Assembly (NCBI GenBank): GCA_944800085.1
Contig: CALYLO010000005.1
Coordinates: forward strand, 434,001 to 498,000
Length of the DNA: 64,000 bases
Reading direction: 5' to 3'
DNA from: Paenibacillus melissococcoides
Lineage (GTDB): Bacteria; Bacillota; Bacilli; Paenibacillales; Paenibacillaceae
Shown: positions 52,239 to 60,500 of the stretch, piece by piece
How the letters are laid out: every line of letters begins with the position of its first letter
Position numbering within the stretch: the first letter of the stretch is position 1
Position numbers and translations under genes: made by a program
The notes under the pieces: generated by a model
Told to the model about the DNA's origin: nothing
What the model saw: the letters and a program-made list of their open reading frames with translations, nothing else
The model's database searches: none

Positions 52239-52628
52239 ATGAGAAATGAAATATTTAAGGATTTTAAGAAAGAGAGACATCATCATGGTGAACGTTATAA
52301 AGGAAAAGATAGTTCACACCAACGAGGTCCAAAAACCTTTCGTCGAGGTAGAGCAATTGCTTTTTTAGAAATGTTGAATCTTAAGCGCTCCACCATTAAA
52401 CAACAGTTAGATCAACCAGAGTTTGAATCGATCCATCAAATTCTAGTCGGTGAATTAAAAGCCCTCGATATGGTAATCAACGAATTTATTCAATTATTTG
52501 AAATACACATAAGTGAAGCCATGGATACGCCCAAGATAAAGGATGAAGAAACCGAAATTTCTGTCTCGGAAAGCAAAGATTCTAAAGCTAATGATGAGAA
52601 AGGAAGCGAATCTGATGAAACAAATTAA
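52239..52628 (+). CDS. Small charged protein, possible autoregulator
   Basis: It has 129 residues from the ATG at 52239 (GGAGGG upstream). The basic head (KDFKKERHHHGERYKGK) leads into a helical core, TFRRGRAIAFLEMLNLKRSTIKQQLDQPEFESI, then GELKALDMVINEFIQLFEI, and an acidic Ser/Lys tail. The core could be a helix-turn-helix with a dimerising helix, like small PadR/MarR-type repressors, but no family match is certain. It overlaps the methyltransferase gene by 14 bp. The palindromic operator makes autorepression likely. Confidence 0.6.
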   Translation: MRNEIFKDFKKERHHHGERYKGKDSSHQRGPKTFRRGRAIAFLEMLNLKRSTIKQQLDQPEFESIHQILVGELKALDMVINEFIQLFEIHISEAMDTPKIKDEETEISVSESKDSKANDEKGSESDETN

Positions 52629-53253
52629 CAGTTATATCGATTCCGTATTTTATAACCAGGATGCACTTTTGGAGGAAGTTATTGCATCCATACAGGAAAA
52701 CGGAATGCCCTCCATATCGGTATCTCCTTCCTCTGGAAAATTCCTAACGATGCTTGTTTCCATTTCAGGGGCTAAAAATGTGCTGGAAATAGGAGCTCTG
52801 GGAGGCTATAGCGGGATATGCCTTGCCAGGGGATTCGGTACAGAAGGAAAATTAACTTCCCTTGAGTTAGAAGAGAGTTACGCAAACTTAGCATACAGCA
52901 ATCTTTCTCGAGCTGGCTTTGGCAATCAAGTAACCTATGTTACCGGACCGGCTTTGCAAAGTCTTGAAAAATTAGTTGCGGAAAATAAGCGATATGACTT
53001 TTTCTTTATTGATGCTGACAAACAAAATTATGAAAATTACCTGAACTATTGCATAAAACTGGCTGAATCGGGCGCTTTAATCGTCGCTGATAACGTACTG
53101 GCAGGCGACAGTGTAGCGGATCAGGGAGCTAAACCGAAGCGATATACTGAACTAATGAGAAAATTCAATGAAACCGTGGCCAATCATCCACAATTAGAAT
53201 CACTGCTAATTCCAATAGGTGATGGAATGACCGTTTCAAAAGTTAAGAAATAA
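52615..53253 (+). CDS. SAM-dependent O-methyltransferase, CCoAOMT-like
   Basis: It has 212 residues from the ATG at 52615. Motif I is VLEIGALGGYSGICLA; YDFFFIDADKQNYENYL carries the metal-binding Asp of the cation-dependent O-methyltransferases. LIVADNVLAGDSV is the second conserved Asp-Asn motif. GDGMTVSKV ends the chain. Probably methylates a catechol-like or other small phenolic. Translationally coupled to the small upstream protein. Region composition is AT-richer than the core genes. Confidence 0.88.
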   Translation: MKQINSYIDSVFYNQDALLEEVIASIQENGMPSISVSPSSGKFLTMLVSISGAKNVLEIGALGGYSGICLARGFGTEGKLTSLELEESYANLAYSNLSRAGFGNQVTYVTGPALQSLEKLVAENKRYDFFFIDADKQNYENYLNYCIKLAESGALIVADNVLAGDSVADQGAKPKRYTELMRKFNETVANHPQLESLLIPIGDGMTVSKVKK

Positions 53254-53353
53254 AAGGATACCGGATAAATTATATATCATACCGCCGAAGTCCAAAACGA
53301 AGGGAATTGTTAAGTCTTTCAGAAGAGCCGCAGCTTAGGCCAAGGTCTTGGAA

Positions 53354-53388
53354 AATTAATATAAGTTCCAACTGATGAACCTGTGTTT
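53354..53388 (-). repeat. Degenerate copy of a glnA 3'-end sequence (possible old att site)
   Basis: Minus strand: ACACAGGTTCATCAGT, GGAAC and TTATATTAATT are shared with 54709-54759, but about 17 bases are missing between GGAAC and TTATATT. It is probably a remnant of an integration event. Confidence 0.55.
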
Positions 53389-53445
53389 GACCTTTCACAC
53401 CGTTTCAAGGTTTTGTGGGTAATTAAAATTGTTTAACACCAACAT

Positions 53446-53467
53446 AGCCTCGGATCACTCCGAGGCT
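53446..53467 (+). terminator. Hairpin AGCCTCGG/CCGAGGCT
   Basis: A perfect 8-bp stem with a 6-nt loop followed by TTGACATTT. It lies 190 bp behind the methyltransferase gene. Confidence 0.5.
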
Positions 53468-53766
53468 TTGACATTTCTCTCGCCTGCCCTTTCAATGCTT
53501 TGGCGTCAAGTTTAAGGTGATTTTCTCTTCCCCCTTACTTGCATCAAAGTTTAACATCTCGCTCGCTTTTTCCATCTCCAGGAACGTTTTTGCGATCACA
53601 CTTCGCAAACCTACCGCCTTGCTTAACCCATCGCCATATTCCATTATATGGAGCCTATATTTTCCATTCTATTGGCTCAACCCTATAATGCTTCCAGTTG
53701 TCGTCGACTGTTTTTTGGCTCTGCCACGAAACCAAATACGAAAGAACATTTAAAGAAAGGTGAAAG

Positions 53767-53806
53767 ACAAAAAGAGCCGTGGTAGTTCTTTCATCAACGG
53801 CTCTTT
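53767..53806 (-). terminator. Terminator of the secreted protein gene
   Basis: AAAGAGCCGT/ACGGCTCTTT (53771-53780 with 53797-53806) with TTTTTG following on the minus strand. Confidence 0.85.
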
Positions 53807-53831
53807 ATCGTTGTAACTATTTTTTCTGTTT

Positions 53832-54287
53832 TTATACAATTCTTTTAAACTTCAGAGTGTAGTTTCGGCCGTAATCATTATAACCATGTGAAGACACTCT
53901 CACGTATGCCTTCTGACCATTTGAAATCGAGTACCAAATGTCTTTCTGGATCCTATCATCATTGTAATCTATAACCTGAAGAATTCTCCCATTTTGGTCT
54001 GTGTGAATTAGTTGAAGATCATAAATAACTCCTGGCTCAGCCTTCATACTTATATGGAACCCCATTGCATCTTGATCACCATTCGTATAATCAATCAAGT
54101 AATAATCAGAATCTCTGATGTTGTCAATTGGCAGGGTAAATTGATCTTCATATGAGTACCCCCATCTATAAAGCGTTACAGCTTCTTCATAGGTGTCACC
54201 AAAACCAGTTTTTGCAAAAACAGAAGGTGATGCTACTACCATCAAGGCCGTTACCAGAAATGCAACAAAGATCTTTCTTGCTTTCAT
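53832..54287 (-). CDS. Small secreted protein, unknown
   Basis: It has 151 residues from the ATG at 54287 (AAAGGGAG upstream). Signal peptide MKARKIFVAFLVTALMVVASPSVFA, with cleavage after VFA. The mature part is about 126 residues, rich in Tyr and Asp (GYSYEDQFTLPIDNIRDSDYYLIDY), beta-strand-like, ending RVSSHGYNDYGRNYTLKFKR. The pattern resembles pre-peptidase C-terminal (PPC) domains of secreted proteins, which would fit a stand-alone PPC-like protein. It lies among phage remnants. Confidence 0.7.
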   Translation of the reverse strand: MKARKIFVAFLVTALMVVASPSVFAKTGFGDTYEEAVTLYRWGYSYEDQFTLPIDNIRDSDYYLIDYTNGDQDAMGFHISMKAEPGVIYDLQLIHTDQNGRILQVIDYNDDRIQKDIWYSISNGQKAYVRVSSHGYNDYGRNYTLKFKRIV

Positions 54288-54385
54288 AGTGTTTCTCCCT
54301 TTCTTTGGTATAGTAGAGATAATCATCCCTCTGTCAAATACACTACCTTATCAGGGTATATTTGTAAATAAATTAATGGAATTTT

Positions 54386-54457
54386 TTGTGCAATAGCAAG
54401 CGAAACTCCTGTCTTCATCATATCTTCCATGTCCGTCTTCACGATCTTTAAAATGAA
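54386..54457 (-). pseudogene. GH73 remnant
   Basis: About 24 codons read FILKIVKTDMEDMMKTGVSL and AIAQ, like the FIAKIAPAAVEDMKRTGV-xxxLTIAQ segment of the gene at 50854-51042. It abuts the integrase remnant, so a recombination joint lies near 54456. Confidence 0.5.
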
Positions 54458-54604
54458 AGTAGCGCCGATATGAAGTATGTCCAGGAGCGGCTTGGTCACG
54501 GAAGTATTCAAATTACATGGGACGTGTACGCCCACGTATCCAAAAAACTTGAGGCTACGAACATGGACAAGTTTGAGAATCACCTCAAAAACATTCTCGA
54601 ATAA
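54455..54604 (+). pseudogene. Tyrosine recombinase (phage integrase) C-terminal remnant
   Basis: The last 49 codons of an integrase: ADMKYVQERLGHGSIQITWD, then VYAHVSKKLEATNMDKFENH and the end NILE. LGH and the nucleophile Tyr of VYAHV are preserved; the rest of the gene is gone. It lies 105 bp from the glnA-like att sequence, where an integrase gene is expected. Confidence 0.75.
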
Positions 54605-54671
54605 AAGTGTGGGTGTTTTGTGAGTGCTCCACTCCCCAACCTTCCCCGCATCATTTCACCCACAAATTATA

Positions 54672-54702
54672 AATCCCCAGAAGCCTTACGGCTCTAGGGA
54701 TT
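54672..54702 (-). terminator. Hairpin behind the glnA-like 3' end
   Basis: AATCCC-TA-GAGCC-GTAA-GGCTT-CT-GGGGATT on the minus strand, directly after the TAA of the glnA-like sequence. It is a likely original glnA terminator. Confidence 0.55.
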
Positions 54703-54708
54703 AATGAA

Positions 54709-54759
54709 TTAATATAAGGTCATATATTGATCGCGTTCCCACTGATGAACCTGTGTGCG
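54709..54759 (-). repeat. glnA 3'-end sequence, candidate prophage att core
   Basis: The minus strand encodes RTQVHQWERDQYMTLY and a TAA stop. This matches the expected C-terminus of Bacillales glutamine synthetase (B. subtilis ends RTQVHPWEREQYMSQY as I recall it). No glnA body is attached: upstream codons are unrelated. Duplication of a gene's 3' end is the usual footprint of site-specific integration. Confidence 0.65.
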
Positions 54760-55095
54760 GTTTAAGTTTTGACTTATCACACTGTTGCACGGCATTTTAA
54801 AAAACCTGTAGTAACGGGCTTTGCGTAATCGGGGGCGTCATATAATATCATATGATTTCATCATTTTGGGGGCATTTTGGGGGCACTCTTGGGGGCATTT
54901 TGTTGGTAATAACTACAGTATAAAAATGCCCTGGCGTAATGCCGGGGCTCATCTTTTTGCGAATGATCGACAACCAAGAACCATTCTTGTGGTATTTATG
55001 TAAAATTGTTGTAATTATAAAAATGTATGGTATATTAGTTTTAGAGCATCATCATTGTTACAGTCACCTATAATTTTTTTTAGGAGGCATGTATC
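54760..55095. other. Gap with G-rich repeats, no clear gene
   Basis: Contains the GGGGGCA repeats at 54864-54897 and a possible promoter TTGTAA-16-TATATT near 55010-55037 for the secreted protein gene. Nothing else is recognisable. Confidence 0.4.
54864..54897. repeat. Three direct repeats of TTTTGGGGGCA
   Basis: Copies at 54864-54874, 54875-54885 and 54886-54897 (the last variant, CTCTTGGGGGCA). They lie about 105 bp from the att-like sequence, where arm-type integrase sites could be. Confidence 0.6.
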
Positions 55096-55428
55096 ATGAC
55101 GAAAAAGATTTTTGCTTTAACCCTTGCTTCTGTGATGTTACTTTCTTCGCAAGTCGCTATGGCGGCACCATCAGCTGCTAGTAATGCTCTGAATAAGGCA
55201 CAACAACATTCTGCTATGGCATCAAGTGATATTGAGGTTAATGTTTATTTAAAAGTGGGTGAGGGGAGACAACTAGCTGGAACTGGTTTTTGGGTAGGTT
55301 ATAACTCTACTATAATTGACTTGAGCAGCACGGGGTATTTAATTGCACTCAAACCCGGATCATCTACTGTAGTCGCATATGATCCGAATGGAAACAGAAT
55401 ACTTTACTATGTTACAATTACTCGTTAA
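55096..55428 (+). CDS. Small secreted protein, unknown
   Basis: It has 110 residues. Signal peptide KKIFALTLASVMLLSSQVAMA, cleaved before APSAA. The mature part is about 87 residues with DIEVNVYLKVGEGRQLAGTG and a final YLIALKPGSSTVVAYDPNGN segment resembling a bacterial Ig-like (BIG2) domain. AGGAGG precedes the ATG at 55096, and a terminator follows. It is a possible prophage cargo gene near the integration end. Confidence 0.7.
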   Translation: MTKKIFALTLASVMLLSSQVAMAAPSAASNALNKAQQHSAMASSDIEVNVYLKVGEGRQLAGTGFWVGYNSTIIDLSSTGYLIALKPGSSTVVAYDPNGNRILYYVTITR

Positions 55429-55448
55429 TTTTTAATAGTTCGACAGAA

Positions 55449-55500
55449 AAAAGAGCCGGAGGGATGCTTTGATATGAAGTGCTCCCATCACGGCTCTTTT
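55449..55500. terminator. Terminator after the secreted protein gene
   Basis: AAAAGAGCCG (55449-55458) pairs with CGGCTCTTTT (55491-55500), with U-rich sequence on both sides. It may also serve the convergent amidase gene. Confidence 0.75.
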
Positions 55501-55539
55501 CGTTTGCACCGGTGCTTCCGGATTTGATTCCAGTATAAT

Positions 55540-56202
55540 CTATTTCCCCATCTGCTTCAACAGCCGATCAGCGATTACCGCCATCTCTGCCCGAGTAATC
55601 GGCTCGTTCGGCGCGAATCCCGTGTTACGGCCATTCATAATCCCCGCATCCATAACACGCCGAATCGATGCTTCCGCCCAATGGCCGACATAATCCTGCT
55701 GCTTTGGTTTTTCCATTGCTTGTACCTCCTTCTCAATCATTTTTACAAATTCGGACCACCTCGGCAGTATCTGGCTTGGACATGCCTTCCCGCTCCAATG
55801 CCGGTGCGGAACAACACGGCTGACCGCTATTCCATACCGCTTGCAGAGCAGAGCGACCAGTTGCGCCGCCCGCTGCCATGCCTTCGGTTCGTCCATGCCC
55901 TGGTACATACAGACCTCAATGCCGATCGATGTCGTGTTGCCGGGACCGTTGCCGTCGCCCGCGTGCCAGCCCTGCTCATCATCTCGCAGGTGCTGGTAGA
56001 CCTCACGGTCGTCTACCGTATAATGCCAGCTCTTTTGAGCCCCGGCGCTCCCGTTCAAAATATAACGGCTATGCGCTTCGGCTGTAGCTCCTGGGGCCGG
56101 ATTGTCCGTATTGTGAACAGTAATATATTGCGGCTTCATCGGGCGGCTTGGCTTGTTGGGCCGGCCGTCGGGCAGCAGCCGCTGTTTAATCTCGATTGTC
56201 AT
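55540..56202 (-). CDS. Phage N-acetylmuramoyl-L-alanine amidase with an SLH domain
   Basis: Endolysin. It has 220 residues: an Amidase_2 domain at about 20-150 with zinc-ligand segments ITVHNTDNP, SWHYTVDDREVYQHLRDDEQGWHAG and VVPHRHWSGKACPSQIL, a short linker, then one S-layer homology module at the end (HWAEASIRRVMDAGIMNGR, ITRAEMAVIADRLL). An SLH domain on a lysin suits a Paenibacillus-type cell wall. The start overlaps the holin stop (TAATG). Confidence 0.92.
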   Translation of the reverse strand: MTIEIKQRLLPDGRPNKPSRPMKPQYITVHNTDNPAPGATAEAHSRYILNGSAGAQKSWHYTVDDREVYQHLRDDEQGWHAGDGNGPGNTTSIGIEVCMYQGMDEPKAWQRAAQLVALLCKRYGIAVSRVVPHRHWSGKACPSQILPRWSEFVKMIEKEVQAMEKPKQQDYVGHWAEASIRRVMDAGIMNGRNTGFAPNEPITRAEMAVIADRLLKQMGK

Positions 56203-56453
56203 TATTCTTCATCTCTTTTCTGAAACGAATTTTTTAGTCCGGAATGAATACCGATTGCGCCGGCTGCTTCAATTAGCGCCAGTTTGCCAGCTTCGAGTAA
56301 ATCTCCATTAAACAAAAAAGCGTTCAACAGATTGAACGCCACGGCAAAGATTACGATCACAAACGGGATATATTTATTTGGGAACCATTCTTCATTTTTG
56401 AGAAAGCCGCCCATAGCCATAGCCAGGGCGATAACGAATCCAATTTCAATCAT
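56202..56453 (-). CDS. Phage holin
   Basis: It has 83 residues and two hydrophobic segments (about 4-18 and 29-50: IPFVIVIFAVAFNLLNAFLF), with a charged tail, QKRDEE. Position between the XhlA-like gene and the amidase is the standard lysis cassette. Probably forms membrane lesions that release the endolysin. Confidence 0.8.
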   Translation of the reverse strand: MIEIGFVIALAMAMGGFLKNEEWFPNKYIPFVIVIFAVAFNLLNAFLFNGDLLEAGKLALIEAAGAIGIHSGLKNSFQKRDEE

Positions 56454-56455
56454 GC

Positions 56456-56716
56456 TCAGTTCCTGCCTTCCATAGTAAATTTAATGACTGCCAGAACGAC
56501 AGCGCCGATCACGGTTGTCCCAAGCCAGAAAATTGTTTTATCGATTTTGTTAAGTCGGTGATGTGCTGCCTTTGTTGATTCATTAGCTTGATACGCTACC
56601 TTCTTCGCATCCTCCGCCGTATCTCTGACATCTGTGACTGAATCTAATTTTGTTTCCACACGAACCATCCGTTCCCGGATATCCGTTAACATACGTGTCT
56701 GTTCGTCCACTGCCAT
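56456..56716 (-). CDS. XhlA-family lysis protein
   Basis: It has 86 residues from the ATG at 56716 (poly-G ribosome site). A coiled N-terminal part (DIRERMVRVETKLDSVTDV, HHRLNKIDKTIFWL) and one membrane segment at the end (GTTVIGAVVLAVIKF) are the haemolysin XhlA pattern. Acts with holin and amidase. Confidence 0.85.
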   Translation of the reverse strand: MAVDEQTRMLTDIRERMVRVETKLDSVTDVRDTAEDAKKVAYQANESTKAAHHRLNKIDKTIFWLGTTVIGAVVLAVIKFTMEGRN

Positions 56717-56740
56717 GCCCCCCCCCCTTTGCAAACAAAT

Positions 56741-56762
56741 AGCCCCCACGCTGCCGTGAGGG
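56741..56762 (-). terminator. Hairpin behind xkdX
   Basis: GCCCTCACG/CGTGGGGGC stem followed by TATTTGTTTG on the minus strand. It may separate tail from lysis expression. Confidence 0.55.
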
Positions 56763-56794
56763 CATAAAAACAGCGCCATGCTTTGAGCAGGCGC

Positions 56795-56944
56795 TTACTC
56801 TTTTACCGGAAATTCCCGACCTGTGATTTTCTCATACTCTTCCGGCGTGATTTCTCCGAATCGGTTGGCCTCCGTCTTCACGGCTGCGCATAGTCCCTCT
56901 GCGTCGATCCATTTACAATCAAAAGCAAGTTTCCAGAAATTCAT
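56795..56944 (-). CDS. XkdX-family phage protein
   Basis: It has 49 residues: FWKLAFDCKWIDAEGLCAAV, then RFGEITPEEYEKITGREFP, the XkdX signature. The ATG overlaps the upstream stop (ATGA); AAAGGAGGG lies upstream. Found at the end of tail-fibre operons in PBSX-like phages; function unknown. Confidence 0.85.
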   Translation of the reverse strand: MNFWKLAFDCKWIDAEGLCAAVKTEANRFGEITPEEYEKITGREFPVKE

Positions 56945-57579
56945 TCCGTTTGCCCTCCTTTAAATTCAATAATTTCAAGTTTAGCATTCGTCAATTCCGC
57001 ACCCAGGCTGTCGATAGTCTGCTTTTTCTGCATGCTGTCCAGCCGCGATTGGGTCAACATTCTGCCAAGGTCATCAATGACGCTCTGCTGCTGGATATTC
57101 CTGATTTTCATTTGCGTCAATTCTTGGCCCAGCGCGTCGGTCTGTGACGGCTGCGGATCCGGATTCAGCGCTTCGATTTCCTCGTCCGTGAGGCCGTTCC
57201 GCCAGAAGCTCGCCCCATCTATGGACTTCGGCGGCTCCGGCCGGGGATCGTCGCTCTCCGGGTCATGCTCGGCCAGCGCGGCCAAGTATTCGACGTAGGC
57301 CGCCTCATAAGCCTCCTGTGCTGCCCTGTAGCCCTCGACATCGAATATAGGCTGATACAGTCCATCGGGCATTGGCACGGCTACCGTGTAGCCCACGAGT
57401 ACCGTTTCCGGTTCGTCTGGCTGCTCGTCGTCGTGCTGTACCGGTTCCGGCTGCGGGAGTGTTCCGGGTTCGTCCGGCTCGAGCGCTTCCCGCCGATCAA
57501 AAACGCCCGTCACGGAGTCCGCAACGAGCGTCGGTTCGATGTAGCGACCGGAGATGTCGGTTATGATTACTTCTTTCAT
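56941..57579 (-). CDS. Phage tail-region protein with coiled coil (XkdW position)
   Basis: It has 212 residues. Head MKEVIITDISGRYIEPTLVAD, an acidic Pro/Glu-rich middle, a helix (YRAAQEAYEAAYVEYLAALAEH), and a C-terminal coiled coil with repeated TQxxL/LGxxLTxx units (about 150-205). Not a clear family member; its position between the tail fibre and xkdX corresponds to XkdW-like proteins. AAGGAGG precedes the ATG. Confidence 0.7.
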   Translation of the reverse strand: MKEVIITDISGRYIEPTLVADSVTGVFDRREALEPDEPGTLPQPEPVQHDDEQPDEPETVLVGYTVAVPMPDGLYQPIFDVEGYRAAQEAYEAAYVEYLAALAEHDPESDDPRPEPPKSIDGASFWRNGLTDEEIEALNPDPQPSQTDALGQELTQMKIRNIQQQSVIDDLGRMLTQSRLDSMQKKQTIDSLGAELTNAKLEIIEFKGGQTE

Positions 57580-57590
57580 GTCGCGCCTCC

Positions 57591-60500
57591 TTATTGCTCC
57601 GCTAGGAATGTAATTGCGGAAAGTGCAAGATATACACTGGATACCGCCCGGATTATGGTAACCGACCCGTCGGGAGATACAACAATCGCAGCCGGACTCA
57701 CAATATCACCGTCAGAACTTGTTGCGCTAAACATTTTATGCATTCGCGGTCGGTAACCTTTTGGAAGTCTGAATAACAATGTGCCAGGTGTAACGGAGCC
57801 GCCGCTTATCATACCGTCCACGTAAACTATTCCTGACGAGTCTTTATAGTATGAAGCGGATAGATAGTTCGTGAGATCATATGGAGTCCAATTATTTAGT
57901 AACGTCGCCTGAATCCAGCCCGCCACATCCTTCTCCGCCTTCTGCGTCTCCACCACCGACAGCCGCCGCCCGATGTCGCCCACATCCTGCACCAAGTCCG
58001 ATACAGTCCCACGCAGGTTGGCCGCTACTGTGCCGCTGATTGGAGCCGCGAGCGTTGGATCAAGCATCGTATAGGTGACGTGATAGACTGCGGTTGGGTC
58101 GTAATAACTAGGTTCAGTTTGTAAAACATTGTCGCCCTTCGCGATCCACGCCCTGTCAATTGCGTTATTTTTATAAACTATTGCACTAGCTACACGTGTC
58201 CTGTGTCGGAGCATCGTTGCAGGCAGATATGCATTGTTAATATTTCCTTCATCGCTAACACCGGGCGCTGGATTCGCCCGTTCCCGGATCACAATACCGC
58301 TACCGACCTCGACCATGTTCGAACCTGCGGAGAGTGTCGCTCCCAATTCGTAATTCCGGACGGGTTCGACGGTTGGCTTCGCCTTTAGGTATTGGAGGCG
58401 GTATGGCGTCCATTCCGGATATGATTCCGTAGGTTGTGCCGTCTGTGGCGCTGAGTTGGTGTTTATTTTATACCAGCACTTAGTTCCAGTCCCGTTATAC
58501 AGAGGGAAGCCTGTAATATTCTCAGCCATTCTCCAACCCAGAAAATACGCTTTAATCTCGTCGGCTGTCGGAGTGTAATCCGGCCCCCATCCGCTGTCTG
58601 TGTTGGGAATAGTAACCCACAGATTCCCTTCACTGCTTGTAATGTATGAGTCGGGCTCGGTTAGAGGGACGGAGTTTAAGTCAAGAATAAGTTGCGTCCC
58701 ATCAAACTTTATTAGTCGCGAAATGCTGCTCGTATCCTTTTGCTTTAATAACATTGCGATCTGCTTAAATCCATTGAGATTTGCATTTTGGGCTATGTTT
58801 TCAAAATTACTTGGTTCTAGCGCAACCTTCCCCCACGCCTCCAACACATAAGGCAGCCCATCGTCTCCCATAAAGAGAATATCGGGATTGCTGCCGTCTA
58901 CCGGATGAGCGGCGAGCTCCGTTTCGAAGGCGATCATGCTACGTTGCTGCGGTACGAAGGGCTTCGCTTCGGTTCCGACGGTGAGCATCGGGTTTTTACA
59001 GGATACGTCAATATCGGCGGAAAAGCTTTTTAGTACTAGCGCAATCTGCGTTCGACTACCAACGTTGAAGGAGCGGTAAGTATCCGTACCGTATGGGACA
59101 ACGAACGTGTTGTAGTCTAGTTCCGTGATGCACCATGACACCCCGGAATTTTCGAGCGAGAATACATATGTCTGATTCGGCAGTACCGATAGATGATACG
59201 CCAGGAAGTCCCCGTCTCCACCAGCGCCAAAACGCAATTCATAAGGGGCTACCACTGTCGCTTTCGATGCGACAGTGATCCGATCGGCTTCATAAAACGG
59301 CGGCAGCAGATTGCCTCCCGTTACGATGGCGTATGGGTTGGTTACGTTCGTCATGCTGTCTACGTATGGATAGCGTTCGGCCACATAGTCAAAGTTCGTG
59401 CCGCCGATGGCTTCATATTCGGCTTGCGTTATCTCGTAGAGGGCGAATGCACCGATCCGGAATTCTGCGTCAGCCGTCCCTTCTCCACGGAAGTAAAAGA
59501 TTAGTTTTTCTTGAATAGAGGACATGTCAGTGGGAGATATGCTTACGTACCTAAAAACCATCCCTTCCCCCTTTTTGACATTTCCCGATTTTCGGATCGT
59601 ATAGTATCCAGTGCTTTTCCATTCCGCGAAGGAGAAATAAACAGGTTCATCACACGAAATGTTGTCCAGGTACGCTACCGCTACATAATGCTTCGAGCGA
59701 TCAATGTTTAGTTCGTATCGGGCGCCAAAGTGCCCCGGGCTGTCTGCCGCACGATTACATACGATCTTCTGGACTTTCGTTCCGACGGGAGTAGATGCGG
59801 GAATGATCTCCCCGGTCCCGAAAAAGGTCGGTAACAGGCCACGATAGTCGAAATTACCGTCTTTTCCGTTCAGATTAAGGAGTGTACGCCCCTTAATCTC
59901 CCCCATCCGGAACGGCGTGTCCTGTTCGGACTCTACTACCTGGAGGCCGGGCCGCAGCTCAAGGGGCGTACCCGGCACATCGGCCATGCCAGCCTCTATG
60001 CCATCGATGCGCTGCTCATGATCCTCCAGCTCCGCAGCGTGCTCCTTCAGCTGCTTGTCGTGCCGCTCCAACTCGGCCCCCTGCATCGGCACCTCCGCCG
60101 CCAGCTTATCAAACTCCGCCTTATCTACGGCCGACATGAGCCCGCCTTCCTTCGCCGTGGCATTCGGGATAGGGTCCGCTCCGTGCTCCGTATGGCTGCT
60201 GCCGTGGTCACCAGGCGTCGAGTCTCCAGAGGCCGTGAATGTCACTTCGTTCGTGTTCGGATTCGTCGTTATCTTGATTCCGACGCCGCCTTTAAAGGTC
60301 AAAGCGTCCGTCTTCTCGCCGGCTTCGATATCATTGACCTTTGAAAAAGCCGGCTGATTGACCTCCGCCCCCTCCTCGATGCTGCCCAGCTTCTCGTGGT
60401 CTTCAGCCGTTACGTGCATGACGGCGTCCGCCTTGTGGCTATCCAAGTCAGCCTGAACGGCGTCGACCTCCGCCTTCCGCGCAACGTCCGTTTTCGCTGA

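Larger units (their letters stand above)
53254..53766. other. Gap without a clear gene
   Basis: It holds a glnA 3'-end-like sequence (53354-53388) and a hairpin at 53446-53467. The rest shows no open frame with a ribosome site and is probably decayed accessory DNA. Confidence 0.5.
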
